This document shows positions 9,455 through 16,915 of a stretch of DNA of 39,440 bases, piece by piece. Location of the stretch: contig JACDOG010000019.1 in the NCBI GenBank assembly GCA_017656305.1, positions 1 to 39,440 of the forward strand, in the 5' to 3' direction. The translations under genes and the position numbers were made by a program. The number at the start of each line of letters is the position of its first letter. The first letter of the stretch is position 1. Source of the stretch: Thermoanaerobacteraceae bacterium (GTDB taxonomy: Bacteria; Bacillota; JADQBR01). The notes beneath the pieces were generated by a model that worked only from the letters and a program-made list of their open reading frames with translations, was not told where the DNA came from and searched no databases.

Positions 9455-9491
9455 CTTGCTCTAATCCTCTTTTTTTAGACAAAATTTTTGC

Positions 9492-9872
9492 TTATCCCTC
9501 AGCAAGCGCCTTTTCTTCCAGCATATGCTCAATTCTATTATGTTCATCTACCACTACTACCTTGGGAACAAAACTTTCAGCCTCAGCGGCGTCAAAAATA
9601 CCGTAAGCAATGATAATTACTATGTCACCCGGCTGCACCAGCCGAGCAGCTGCACCGTTGACACAGATTATCCCGCTGCCCTCGGGCCCGGGGATGACAT
9701 AGGTCTCAAAACGGGCACCATTGTTATTATTAACCACCTGTACTTTCTCATTTGGCAAAATACCGACAGCATCCATCAGCTGTCTGTCTATGGTAATGCT
9801 TCCCACATAATTGAGGTCAGCTTCAGTAACCGTCGCCCTGTGAATCTTTGACTTCATCAGTGTTACCTGCAT
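9492..9872 (-). CDS. panD: aspartate 1-decarboxylase proenzyme
   Basis: Makes beta-alanine from aspartate for pantothenate synthesis. The 126-residue proenzyme carries the self-cleavage site Gly24-Ser25 in YVGSITID, which yields the pyruvoyl cofactor. [14 protein letters not shown] and the later [20 protein letters not shown] are family signatures. ATG start with GGAGGTG 6 nt upstream. It starts 3 bp after the panC stop, so translation is coupled. Confidence 0.97.
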   Translation of the reverse strand: MQVTLMKSKIHRATVTEADLNYVGSITIDRQLMDAVGILPNEKVQVVNNNNGARFETYVIPGPEGSGIICVNGAAARLVQPGDIVIIIAYGIFDAAEAESFVPKVVVVDEHNRIEHMLEEKALAEG

Positions 9873-9875
9873 CCT

Positions 9876-10718
9876 TTACACCTCCAAAATCATGTTGTCA
9901 ATCAAGCGTGTGTCCCCCACTCTAATTGCTCCCGCCAGGAGAATTTTCCCTCCAAGCCTTTCTACCGGTTTTAAGTCTTCCGCACGCACAATTTCCAGGT
10001 AATCTATTTCCACACCGGGTTTCCGGGAAAGGTTTGCCACCAGCTGTTTCTTTAGCGCCGATGCATCACGGCTTCCTTGTGCAATCAGTTTTTTACCCAG
10101 GCACAGTGTCTCGTACAGCGCCAGAGCCTGCTTGCGCTCCTGCTTGCTTAAATAAGTATTGCGCGAACTCATAGCCAAGCCATCCCTTTCACGAACGATG
10201 GGCATGCCAACAATTTCGACGGGAATATTCAAATCACGAACGATACTTTTAATAATTACCAGCTGCTGGGCATCTTTTTGCCCAAAATATGCCTTGTCCG
10301 GTTGTACGATGTTAAGTAACTTGGTCACCACTGTAGCTACACCGCGAAAATGACCCGGCCTGGATACACCGCACATTTTATTACTCAGCTCTTGCGACGG
10401 TTCAACAAAGGTACCAAAGCCTTCAGAATACATCTCCTCTACGGGTGGGGCAAAAATATAATCTACCCCAACTTCTCCGGCCAGTTCGGCATCCCGCTTC
10501 TCATCCCGCGGGTATTTGTCGTAATCTTCCCCCACACCAAACTGGGTGGGATTGACAAACAGGCTGACTACCACCACATCACACTCGGCCCGGGCCTGCC
10601 GCATCAGCGACAAGTGCCCGTCATGAAAATAACCCATGGTTGGTACCAGCCCAACTGTTTTATTCCTGTACCCAGCCAGTTCCTCTCTCACTTCAGACAC
10701 GCTGCGTAATATTTTCAT
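9876..10718 (-). CDS. panC: pantothenate synthetase
   Basis: ATP-dependent condensation of pantoate and beta-alanine. The 280-residue protein shows the HIGH-type motif in MGYFHDGHLSLM, VVSLFVNPTQF, the GVATVVTKL block, FGQKDAQQL and MSSRNTYLS. The start ATG at 10718 has AAGGAGG 7 nt upstream; the longer frame from 10739 has no such signal. Its start overlaps the end of the DUF2520 gene by 26 bp, so both are coupled. panB is absent from the window and must lie elsewhere. Confidence 0.97.
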   Translation of the reverse strand: MKILRSVSEVREELAGYRNKTVGLVPTMGYFHDGHLSLMRQARAECDVVVVSLFVNPTQFGVGEDYDKYPRDEKRDAELAGEVGVDYIFAPPVEEMYSEGFGTFVEPSQELSNKMCGVSRPGHFRGVATVVTKLLNIVQPDKAYFGQKDAQQLVIIKSIVRDLNIPVEIVGMPIVRERDGLAMSSRNTYLSKQERKQALALYETLCLGKKLIAQGSRDASALKKQLVANLSRKPGVEIDYLEIVRAEDLKPVERLGGKILLAGAIRVGDTRLIDNMILEV

Positions 10719-11595
10719 GGCCACTCCTCCTTCCGTCACTTAACAGTTTGTATATACGAGAAGCTTTGTCTCCACTCAAACTACCTTTTTCCTTTGCCAG
10801 CGGGACAGTACTGCAGCCCAGTTCTACAAACAACGGTAGTTCCTGCGGCAGCAGCTCCCGCATTGTTTTTACATGGTCTGCTACGGTACTGACATCCCCC
10901 CTGGCAATAGGTCCCGTTAGCGCCCCGGGAATATCCAGCTTCCTAATGTTACTTAAAGTCCCGTTAATTAACGGGTATAACGCCTGGTAAACCTGTTCCT
11001 CCGGCATACCTGCCTTGACCATCATCCTTTTGCTTAAGCCAACCAGCGTCACCAGGTAGTTGGAAGCAACCACAGCAGCGGCATGGTACAGTGCTTTCCG
11101 CTCGCTGTCAATAAAAAAATATTGACCACCTAAATCTTTAACCAGCCGGCGACCTAACGGTCGCACTGACGCTTCTCCCTCAATACTAAATACCGAGCCG
11201 GGCAGATGGGCCACTGCTTGTTCCACCGAAGCACATGACTGCAGCGGGTGAATTGCTAGGATTCCGGCTCCTTGCTCCTTCACCGGTGCCAGAACGGATA
11301 AATTCAAGGAACCACTACAGTGGATAACAATGTGTTTGTCATTAACCAGGCCATCCTCAGCTATCTGCCGTGCCACAGGACCAATGGCATCATCGTTGGT
11401 CGTGAGGAAGACAATCTCCGCGTGAGCAAATACATCCGCAACATCCTCAAAATAATCGGTACCGGTAAACCCAGCAGCCTCCCTGGCACTTTTCAAGGTA
11501 CGACTGTAATACCCCACAATACTGTACCCGTTCTTTTTAAACAGGGCTCCTAGGGCCGTGCCCACAACCCCAGCACCGACAAAACCCAGCTTCAT
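10693..11595 (-). CDS. Rossmann/DUF2520 oxidoreductase, candidate ketopantoate reductase
   Basis: About 300 residues: an N-terminal NADP-binding Rossmann fold with GAGVVG (7-12) and a C-terminal helical DUF2520 domain. The ATG at 11595 is the natural start for the FVGAGVVG strand; the open frame upstream runs through the leader RNA and terminator and is not protein. The ribosome binding site GGGGAGG is unusually far (about 14 nt). It is the first gene of a unit with panC and panD, overlapping panC. Pathway logic leaves ketopantoate reductase as the missing step, and DUF2520-type proteins clustered with pan genes have been linked to that role (PanG-like). Function is therefore inferred from context and family. 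Confidence 0.7.
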   Translation of the reverse strand: MKLGFVGAGVVGTALGALFKKNGYSIVGYYSRTLKSAREAAGFTGTDYFEDVADVFAHAEIVFLTTNDDAIGPVARQIAEDGLVNDKHIVIHCSGSLNLSVLAPVKEQGAGILAIHPLQSCASVEQAVAHLPGSVFSIEGEASVRPLGRRLVKDLGGQYFFIDSERKALYHAAAVVASNYLVTLVGLSKRMMVKAGMPEEQVYQALYPLINGTLSNIRKLDIPGALTGPIARGDVSTVADHVKTMRELLPQELPLFVELGCSTVPLAKEKGSLSGDKASRIYKLLSDGRRSGHENITQRV

Positions 11596-11631
11596 GAAAA
11601 ATGAAAACACCTCCCCACCAGGAGGGGCCAT

Positions 11632-11666
11632 AAAACAAAAGCCTTCCGGACACACATCCAGAAGGC
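11632..11666 (-). terminator. leader terminator upstream of the pantothenate genes
   Basis: Minus strand GCCTTCTGGA and TCCGGAAGGC form a 10-bp stem (one wobble) with a 6-nt loop, followed by TTTTGTTTT. It lies between the pan-type hairpin and the first coding gene, the position of a riboswitch expression platform. Confidence 0.88.
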
Positions 11667-11686
11667 ATAAAAATCCCAACTCCCCT

Positions 11687-11715
11687 CCGTCTCGGTCCTT
11701 TCCGGTTCCAAGCGG
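11687..11715 (-). ncRNA. pan-motif-like leader RNA hairpin
   Basis: Minus-strand stem-loop: CCG, CTTGG, two unpaired A, CC, loop GGAAA, GG, one unpaired A, CCGAG, one unpaired A, CGG. A hairpin with conserved bulged adenosines upstream of panB/panC/panD is the hallmark of the pan RNA motif known from comparative genomics in Firmicutes and others. Here it sits 20 nt before an intrinsic terminator and just before DUF2520-panC-panD. Ligand is unknown; a pantothenate-pathway metabolite is the obvious guess. Confidence 0.6.
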
Positions 11716-11794
11716 TACCAGTATCCAATTTTGCATAAAAAAACAGGTAAATACACCCCTACAGTGCAGCACGATTGCTCGTTGCCGCCTGCGC

Positions 11795-12295
11795 TTATAT
11801 CTTATCATTCAACTTCCCGAAAAACAAGACCTTCTGTTCAGAATTTTCCAATTCACTCAGCAGCTCGTCCACCGTTTTCCCGCCAGGAAATTTAAAATCA
11901 GGAGCCAGTTCCGACAGGGGAACCAGTACAAAAGCCCGTTCATGTGCCCTGGGATGCGGCACTGTTAAACACGGGTGATTAATGGTTAACCGGTCATAGA
12001 ACAAAATATCCAGGTCAATGGTCCGGGGTCCCCAGCGTTCTTCCCGTCTCCTGCCCAGTCGCCGCTCCACCAGCTGCAGGACATTTAACAATTCCCAGGG
12101 AGAAAGTGCCGTCTCCAGTTCTGCCACCGCATTTAAAAACCATCCCTGGTCAGTCTTGCCCACAGGTGCCGTTTCATAAATAGAGGAAACTGCTACTACG
12201 GTTATCTGCTCATGGCGCTCCAGTAAGGCCAACGCTTGTTGTAGGTAATTAATCCGATTACCCAGATTTGAACCCAAACTAATAAATACGGACAT
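11795..12295 (-). CDS. folK: 2-amino-4-hydroxy-6-hydroxymethyldihydropteridine pyrophosphokinase
   Basis: Transfers pyrophosphate from ATP to hydroxymethyldihydropterin in folate synthesis. The 166-residue protein has GSNLGNR, the RWGPRTIDLDILFYD metal/ATP segment and VPHPRAHERAFVL. Its ATG overlaps the folB stop (TAATG), so translation is coupled. GGGAGCGA inside folB is its ribosome binding site. No convincing terminator follows immediately; transcription probably runs into the pan leader RNA. Confidence 0.96.
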   Translation of the reverse strand: MSVFISLGSNLGNRINYLQQALALLERHEQITVVAVSSIYETAPVGKTDQGWFLNAVAELETALSPWELLNVLQLVERRLGRRREERWGPRTIDLDILFYDRLTINHPCLTVPHPRAHERAFVLVPLSELAPDFKFPGGKTVDELLSELENSEQKVLFFGKLNDKI

Positions 12296-12654
12296 TATTC
12301 TCGCTCCCGTTCTATTTCCACCCCGAAAAAGTTAAATTTACCGTTGATAGGCGCTTCCGGCTTCAATACCCGCACTTTTACTTTTTCCACCAGACGCTCC
12401 GCAAGCATTCTATCGGCAATACGTTGGGCCACAGCCTCTATCAGGTCATATCGCTGTTTTTCCACAATGTCCTTGATAGCCTCATAAAGCCTGCCGTAAT
12501 CAACGGTTTTATCCAGGTCATCGGCTAATGCTGCAGGCTGTAAGTTCAGGAACAGCTCTACATCCACCACAAATTTCTGCCCGGTAACTTTTTCACCGGG
12601 TAGGCAGCCGTGATAGCCGTAAAACTCCAGGCCGTTCATCAATATGCGGTCCAC
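12295..12654 (-). CDS. folB: dihydroneopterin aldolase
   Basis: Cleaves dihydroneopterin to hydroxymethyldihydropterin and glycolaldehyde. 119 residues, family-typical, with LEFYGYHGCLPGE at the N-terminus, YDLIEAVAQRIAD in the middle and VRVLKPEAPI near the C-terminus. GTG start fixed by alignment to the usual MDRI beginning. It starts 4 bp after folP and overlaps folK by 1 bp. Confidence 0.95.
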   Translation of the reverse strand: MDRILMNGLEFYGYHGCLPGEKVTGQKFVVDVELFLNLQPAALADDLDKTVDYGRLYEAIKDIVEKQRYDLIEAVAQRIADRMLAERLVEKVKVRVLKPEAPINGKFNFFGVEIERERE

Positions 12655-12658
12655 CGTC

Positions 12659-13846
12659 TCACCGCCTTACCATGGCATCAGTCATACGTACCACCCGCAC
12701 CATTTCCTTGACGTCATGCACCCGTACAATATCCACACCCTGGACAATACCCAGGGTTAAGGTGGCGGCTGTACCTTCCAATCTCTCGGTTACCGGCAGG
12801 TCCAGGGTGTTTCCGATCATGGATTTGCGGGAAGTCCCCAAAAGCACCGGTTTGCCCAGGCACTTCAACTCCTGCAGCCGGTGCATAACCTCGAGACTTT
12901 GTTCGGTATCCTTACCAAATCCGATGCCGGGGTCAATTATGATATTATCAGGATTGACTCCAGCTTCTTCAGCCAGCTCAATACTTTCGGCCAAGGAAAG
13001 AACGATATCTCCCATGAGATCCTGGTACTCCGTTCCTTTTTGATTATGCATTAATATTACCGGTACATCCGGATACTGCGCACATACCTCGGCCATTTTA
13101 TCGTCTTTTTTAAATCCCCACACGTCATTAATGATATCGGCACCGGCCTCCAAAGCCTCCCTGGCAACCTCACTTTTGTAAGTGTCCACGGAAATGGGGA
13201 TCGGGATTTCCGACACCAGTTTCTCCAAAACGGGCATCAGGCGTTTTAACTCTTCTTCAGCAGAAACGGGATTTGCCTGCGGCCTAGTAGATTCCGCGCC
13301 AATGTCCAAAATATCTGCACCATCTTCAACAAGCTGCCACGCATGTTCCACGGCACGGTCCACCTGGTTGAACTTTCCCCCGTCTGAAAAGGAATCTGGC
13401 GTCACATTCAGTATCCCCATTACCAGGGTTCGCTCGCCCAGCACCAGCTTCTTATTGCGGCAGCGCAGCTCCCTGCAAGGCCGGTGTTCGGTATTGGCCA
13501 GCGCCTCTCTTATCTCTTCGGCCAGCTGCGGCAAACCAAAGGGCTGCATACGTAGCTTGTATATCAACTGTTCATACTGTTTTAGCGTTCCCATCAACAG
13601 CACGTCGGTTTCCTCCACAGAGCGGTTAATGGCCCCACGGTTCAAGGCAGCTTCCCCGCCCTTGGCCAGCATTTCCTGTTTGATGATATTAGCAGCAGTA
13701 ATGGAGACGTTTTTGATCTTAATCACTTTATACACCGCTTTTGGCACCATTAACTTGACACCCTGCGGGTCGCTGCCTACGCCTTGAATATATTCTTTTG
13801 CTTCTTTTTTGTTTTCTATAGATAATACCCGCACTCTACCCTTCAT
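12659..13846 (-). CDS. folP: dihydropteroate synthase with N-terminal extension
   Basis: Joins hydroxymethyldihydropterin pyrophosphate and p-aminobenzoate. The catalytic TIM barrel occupies about residues 130-395, with MGILNVTPDSFSDGG, DIGAESTRP, SVDTYKSEVA, IIDPGIGFGK and LLGTSRKSMIG. The first 130 residues are an extra domain (VLSIENKKEAKEYIQGVG... to about EHRPCRELRC) not present in the 270-285-residue enzymes of B. subtilis or E. coli; it resembles no domain I can name. ATG start with GAGGTGG upstream. It sits between the HD gene and folB. The p-aminobenzoate genes are not in the window. Confidence 0.95.
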   Translation of the reverse strand: MKGRVRVLSIENKKEAKEYIQGVGSDPQGVKLMVPKAVYKVIKIKNVSITAANIIKQEMLAKGGEAALNRGAINRSVEETDVLLMGTLKQYEQLIYKLRMQPFGLPQLAEEIREALANTEHRPCRELRCRNKKLVLGERTLVMGILNVTPDSFSDGGKFNQVDRAVEHAWQLVEDGADILDIGAESTRPQANPVSAEEELKRLMPVLEKLVSEIPIPISVDTYKSEVAREALEAGADIINDVWGFKKDDKMAEVCAQYPDVPVILMHNQKGTEYQDLMGDIVLSLAESIELAEEAGVNPDNIIIDPGIGFGKDTEQSLEVMHRLQELKCLGKPVLLGTSRKSMIGNTLDLPVTERLEGTAATLTLGIVQGVDIVRVHDVKEMVRVVRMTDAMVRR

Positions 13847-13870
13847 ATAACCACCTCGTAAAACTATGTT

Positions 13871-14359
13871 TTAATATAAATCCTGGTTTGCCAAAGTTTC
13901 GTATTTGTAGCATTTTTCCTTAACCGGGCACACCGGACACACCCGCGCCCGTTTATCAGCCTTATATAACAACTGCGCCAGCAAAGTCCGCCCGTTTTCC
14001 CGTCTGCGGTGAGCAGCAATGGCCTCCGTCATCATCTCTATCTGCGACGGGGAAAAATTTAATTTGCGTAAAATATCCCTTGCCAGTTCGCCGCTGACCC
14101 GGGCATGGTCATAACCAAAATCGTACTGCTGCCACCGGCCAATATCGTGCAGCAAAGCAGTAACATAAATAACTTCCTTATCAATAAATCCCTTTTCGGG
14201 ACAACCTGCTTCCAGCCATAAAATATAGCAGATACGTGCGACAGCAAAACAATGTTCTATATTGTGACCGCAAAATTCCCTGTCCAGTTCCCTAACAGCT
14301 ATTTTCTGCAGGTAATCCTGGTACTCCTCGTCAGCAAGCAGCTTTTTTACCCGCTCCAT
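13871..14359 (-). CDS. HD-domain phosphohydrolase with C-terminal cysteine motif
   Basis: 162 residues. HD-family metal ligands are visible: GHNIEHCF (His), ALLHDIGRW (His-Asp) and YDHARVSGE. The C-terminus ends in CPVCPVKEKCYK, a CxxCxxxxxC cluster that could bind an extra metal. The protein probably hydrolyses a phosphate ester or nucleotide. It is first in the fol transcript (24 bp before folP) with its own promoter. A role as the missing phosphatase removing phosphate from dihydroneopterin triphosphate/monophosphate is attractive from context but unproven. ATG start with GGAGTG upstream. Confidence 0.8.
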   Translation of the reverse strand: MERVKKLLADEEYQDYLQKIAVRELDREFCGHNIEHCFAVARICYILWLEAGCPEKGFIDKEVIYVTALLHDIGRWQQYDFGYDHARVSGELARDILRKLNFSPSQIEMMTEAIAAHRRRENGRTLLAQLLYKADKRARVCPVCPVKEKCYKYETLANQDLY

Positions 14360-14389
14360 CGGCGCACTCCTTCAAGGTCCGAATTAACC

Positions 14390-14418
14390 ATAACATTTTA
14401 AATTTTAGTATTTGACAA
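14390..14418 (-). promoter_or_regulatory. promoter of the HD-folP-folB-folK unit
   Basis: Minus strand TTGTCA (14413-14418), 17-bp spacer, TGTTAT (14390-14395), about 30 bp before the HD gene start. Confidence 0.5.
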
Positions 14419-14465
14419 ATATTTGATATTTTCCTCCTTACTCCACATTCCATTGTCTGGCAGGC

Positions 14466-14499
14466 AAAAGAAATCAGGGAGAAACCTCCCTGATTTCTT
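14466..14499 (-). terminator. fhs terminator
   Basis: A 13-14-bp perfect stem (AAGAAATCAGGGAG and its complement) with a 4-base loop, 15 bp past the fhs stop. The following T run is short on the minus strand (TTTT). Confidence 0.8.
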
Positions 14500-14513
14500 G
14501 CAGGTATTTTCTT

Positions 14514-16274
14514 TTAGAAGAGACCCATAACCTTTCCGGTTTTAGTATCAACATCAATTCTCCTAAATGCTGGGTCTGAACCAGTTCCCGGCATCAGGCT
14601 GATGCTACCTGCCATGGGGCAGAGGAACTTAGCGCCACCGTAAACCAGGATGTCACGAATGGGCAGTCTCCAGCCCTTAGGCACACCTTTGAGAGTGGGA
14701 TCGTGTGACAGGCTGAGGTGAGTCTTGACCATCATGGTCTGAAAGTCCCTGAACTTGGGATCAGACTCAAACTTCTTGGCTTTAGCCTCAGCTTCTGGTG
14801 TCCAGTCAACACCATCTGCACCGTAAACCTCTTTAGCGATAACTTCCACACGCTCGCGGAGCGGCATCTCCAACGGGTACAGCGGCTTGTAGTTGCTGGG
14901 CTCTTCGCACGCATCAATAACAGCGTCTGCCAGCTCCAGTGCACCTTCGCCGCCCTTCAGCCAGTGCTCGGATACAGCAACACGAGTGCCAGTCTGCTCA
15001 ACCAGCTTGCGAACCAGTTCGATTTCTTCCTTGGTATCAGTGTAAAAGCTGTTGATACATACAACCGGCGTAATTCCGGACTTCTTCACAATGTTGATCA
15101 TATGCTCCAGGTTGCAGAAACCTTTTTCTACCAGTTCGAGATTTTGAGAAGTGTATTCTTCAGGCAACGGACGTCCCGGTACCACTTTCGGTCCGCCACC
15201 ATGCATCTTCAGCGCACGGATGGTAGCAACGATGACGGAAACATGCGGTGTTAAGCCGCTCAAGCGACACTTGACGTTCCAGAATTTCTCAAAGCCGATA
15301 TCAGCAGCAAATCCACTTTCGGTTACATGATAGTCAAATAGCTTCAAGCCCAAGCGGTCACCGATAATCGAAGACTGACCGATAGCAATGTTGGCAAACG
15401 GCCCGGCATGAACCATTACGGGCTGTCTTTCCACAGTAGCGCAGAGAGTGGGGTTAATTGTGTTGCGCATCCACGCGGTCATGGCGCCGGCAACTTCCAG
15501 GTCCTCGGTAGTAACCGGGTTGCCCTGCTTGTCATAGGCAACTATTATTTCACCAATACGTTTTCTCAAGTCAGCCAGGTCGGTAGCAATAGAGAGAATA
15601 GCCATTAACTCCGAACTGACCGAAATACCGAACTTGGACTGCATCATGAAACCGTCTCTCTTGCCGCCGATGCCGATAATGATGTTACGCAAGCATTGGG
15701 CAGCAAAATCTATAACCCAACCCATTTCTACGTTGGTAGGGTCAATATCCAAACGTTTCAGGTTGCGAGCAGCTAGAGTCTCGTCGTCGTAATTGCGCTC
15801 GTGCTGCATCCGAGCATTCAAAGCTACCATGGCCAGATTGTGTGCGTTGGTAATGTCGTTAATATCGCCGGTCAGTCCCAAAGAAAACTCAGTCATGGGA
15901 ATGAGCAGCGCGTTACCGCCGCCGGCAGCGGTTCCTTTAATGTTCATGGTCGGACCGCCCGAAGGCTGGCGCAGACAACCGCCTACGTTTTTACCTCTTT
16001 TACCCAAACCTTCGATTAGGCCTATAGAAGTAGTAGATTTACCTTCGCCTAGCGGGGTTGGGGTAATGGCCGTTACCTCGATAAATTTGCCATCAGGCCT
16101 ATCTTCCAGGCGATTCATAATCTTAATAAAGTCCAGTTTGGGAGTCCTACCCATGGGGATTATTTCATCTTTTTGCAACCCCAGCATATCTCTCCATTCT
16201 TCAGTCGTGGGCAAATTCTTTTCTGCCGCTTCCGCTATTTCCCAATCCTTCATCTTGGTTGGATCATAAGGCAT
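14514..16274 (-). CDS. fhs: formate-tetrahydrofolate ligase
   Basis: ATP-dependent formylation of tetrahydrofolate, the first folate step of the methyl branch of the Wood-Ljungdahl pathway and a C1 source in other anaerobes. The 586-residue protein carries the P-loop [13 protein letters not shown] (about 72-84) and the FTHFS signatures [18 protein letters not shown] and [11 protein letters not shown]. Length is slightly above the Moorella enzyme. ATG start with AAAGGAG 9 nt upstream. It stands alone between its own terminator and a 230-bp upstream gap in which I see no convincing promoter hexamers or riboswitch. Neighbouring fol genes supply its cofactor. Confidence 0.97.
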   Translation of the reverse strand: MPYDPTKMKDWEIAEAAEKNLPTTEEWRDMLGLQKDEIIPMGRTPKLDFIKIMNRLEDRPDGKFIEVTAITPTPLGEGKSTTSIGLIEGLGKRGKNVGGCLRQPSGGPTMNIKGTAAGGGNALLIPMTEFSLGLTGDINDITNAHNLAMVALNARMQHERNYDDETLAARNLKRLDIDPTNVEMGWVIDFAAQCLRNIIIGIGGKRDGFMMQSKFGISVSSELMAILSIATDLADLRKRIGEIIVAYDKQGNPVTTEDLEVAGAMTAWMRNTINPTLCATVERQPVMVHAGPFANIAIGQSSIIGDRLGLKLFDYHVTESGFAADIGFEKFWNVKCRLSGLTPHVSVIVATIRALKMHGGGPKVVPGRPLPEEYTSQNLELVEKGFCNLEHMINIVKKSGITPVVCINSFYTDTKEEIELVRKLVEQTGTRVAVSEHWLKGGEGALELADAVIDACEEPSNYKPLYPLEMPLRERVEVIAKEVYGADGVDWTPEAEAKAKKFESDPKFRDFQTMMVKTHLSLSHDPTLKGVPKGWRLPIRDILVYGGAKFLCPMAGSISLMPGTGSDPAFRRIDVDTKTGKVMGLF

Positions 16275-16504
16275 AGCAATCGACTCCTTTCATTTCAATG
16301 ATACTGATAAAATTCTGCAAAAGTATATATTGCCTGAATTACCCCCCCCTTACAGCAGTTATTGAAGACTTATGTTTTACCACCATTTAAAGCAAATAGC
16401 ATTCTATTTTCTGAACATTTTAACCCCGGCTGCCAATAATTTCATTAACAATAAAATATTTCTCTTTATCCGGTCCATTTCCTGCTAGCAAATAAGAATT
16501 TTGC

Positions 16505-16831
16505 CTATGTTTTCTCAATTTTTCGGCATTTCAAAAAATGCTGTGTTTCGCGGGCAAACAAGTTTTCATTTAAAGTACCGCTCAAGTATGTTTCCTTTAT
16601 GGCAACACCAAATTTTTGGGCTTCCAGCTGTGCCCGTTCAAATACTTTCCATAAAGGCAAACATTCATATCGCCAGATCAGACATACAATTTTCACCGTA
16701 TCTTCAGACTGTTCTTCACCACCAAACTTGGCAACTTGTTTCGCCACATTTTTCTGCAGCTGCTTCGCTATATAGTGTGCTATCCGCAAATCATCGGTAT
16801 GCAGGCAAATTTCAAAAGTAATTTCCTCCAT
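16505..16831 (-). CDS. small protein of unknown function
   Basis: 108 residues, soluble, no signal peptide, no membrane span. It is rich in Lys, Glu and Gln, with three Cys and two Trp but no motif that I recognise. It is judged real because of the ATG start with a well placed GGGGTGA 6 nt upstream, an uninterrupted frame, and a position of its own between the symporter terminator and fhs. A weak promoter (TTGAAA, 16 bp, TATTTT) may lie just upstream. No terminator follows clearly. Function unknown. Confidence 0.6.
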   Translation of the reverse strand: MEEITFEICLHTDDLRIAHYIAKQLQKNVAKQVAKFGGEEQSEDTVKIVCLIWRYECLPLWKVFERAQLEAQKFGVAIKETYLSGTLNENLFARETQHFLKCRKIEKT

Positions 16832-16885
16832 AATAAATCACCCCATCCCATCATAAAATATATTTCCTTACGCTGCTTTCAATGC

Positions 16886-16912
16886 AAAAAAATAGCCTGC
16901 GTAAATGCAGGC
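16886..16912 (-). terminator. terminator of the DUF997-symporter unit
   Basis: Minus strand GCCTGC, 6-nt loop, GCAGGC, followed by TATTTTTTT, directly after the symporter stop codon. Confidence 0.88.
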
Positions 16913-16915
16913 ACT

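Noticed and set aside
11687-11730. T-box leader, because GGTACCGC occurs on the minus strand
   Set aside because: The full T-box core and a specifier stem are not found and the space after folK is too short; the bulged-A hairpin upstream of pan genes fits the pan motif better.
11596-11808. An N-terminal extension of the DUF2520 protein reading through 11596-11808
   Set aside because: The frame is open only because the leader RNA and terminator happen to lack stops; the GAGVVG nucleotide-binding strand begins at ATG 11595, as expected for the family.
13182-13787. Long plus-strand open frame antisense to folP
   Set aside because: Low-complexity Ser-rich translation typical of the antisense of a coding gene; no ribosome binding site. 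The same applies to other plus-strand frames over lysS, fhs, ftsH, spoIIE and spoVB.
16275-16504. Possible tetrahydrofolate riboswitch or other leader before fhs
   Set aside because: Read on both strands; no convincing paired stems, pseudoknot signature or terminator could be found.
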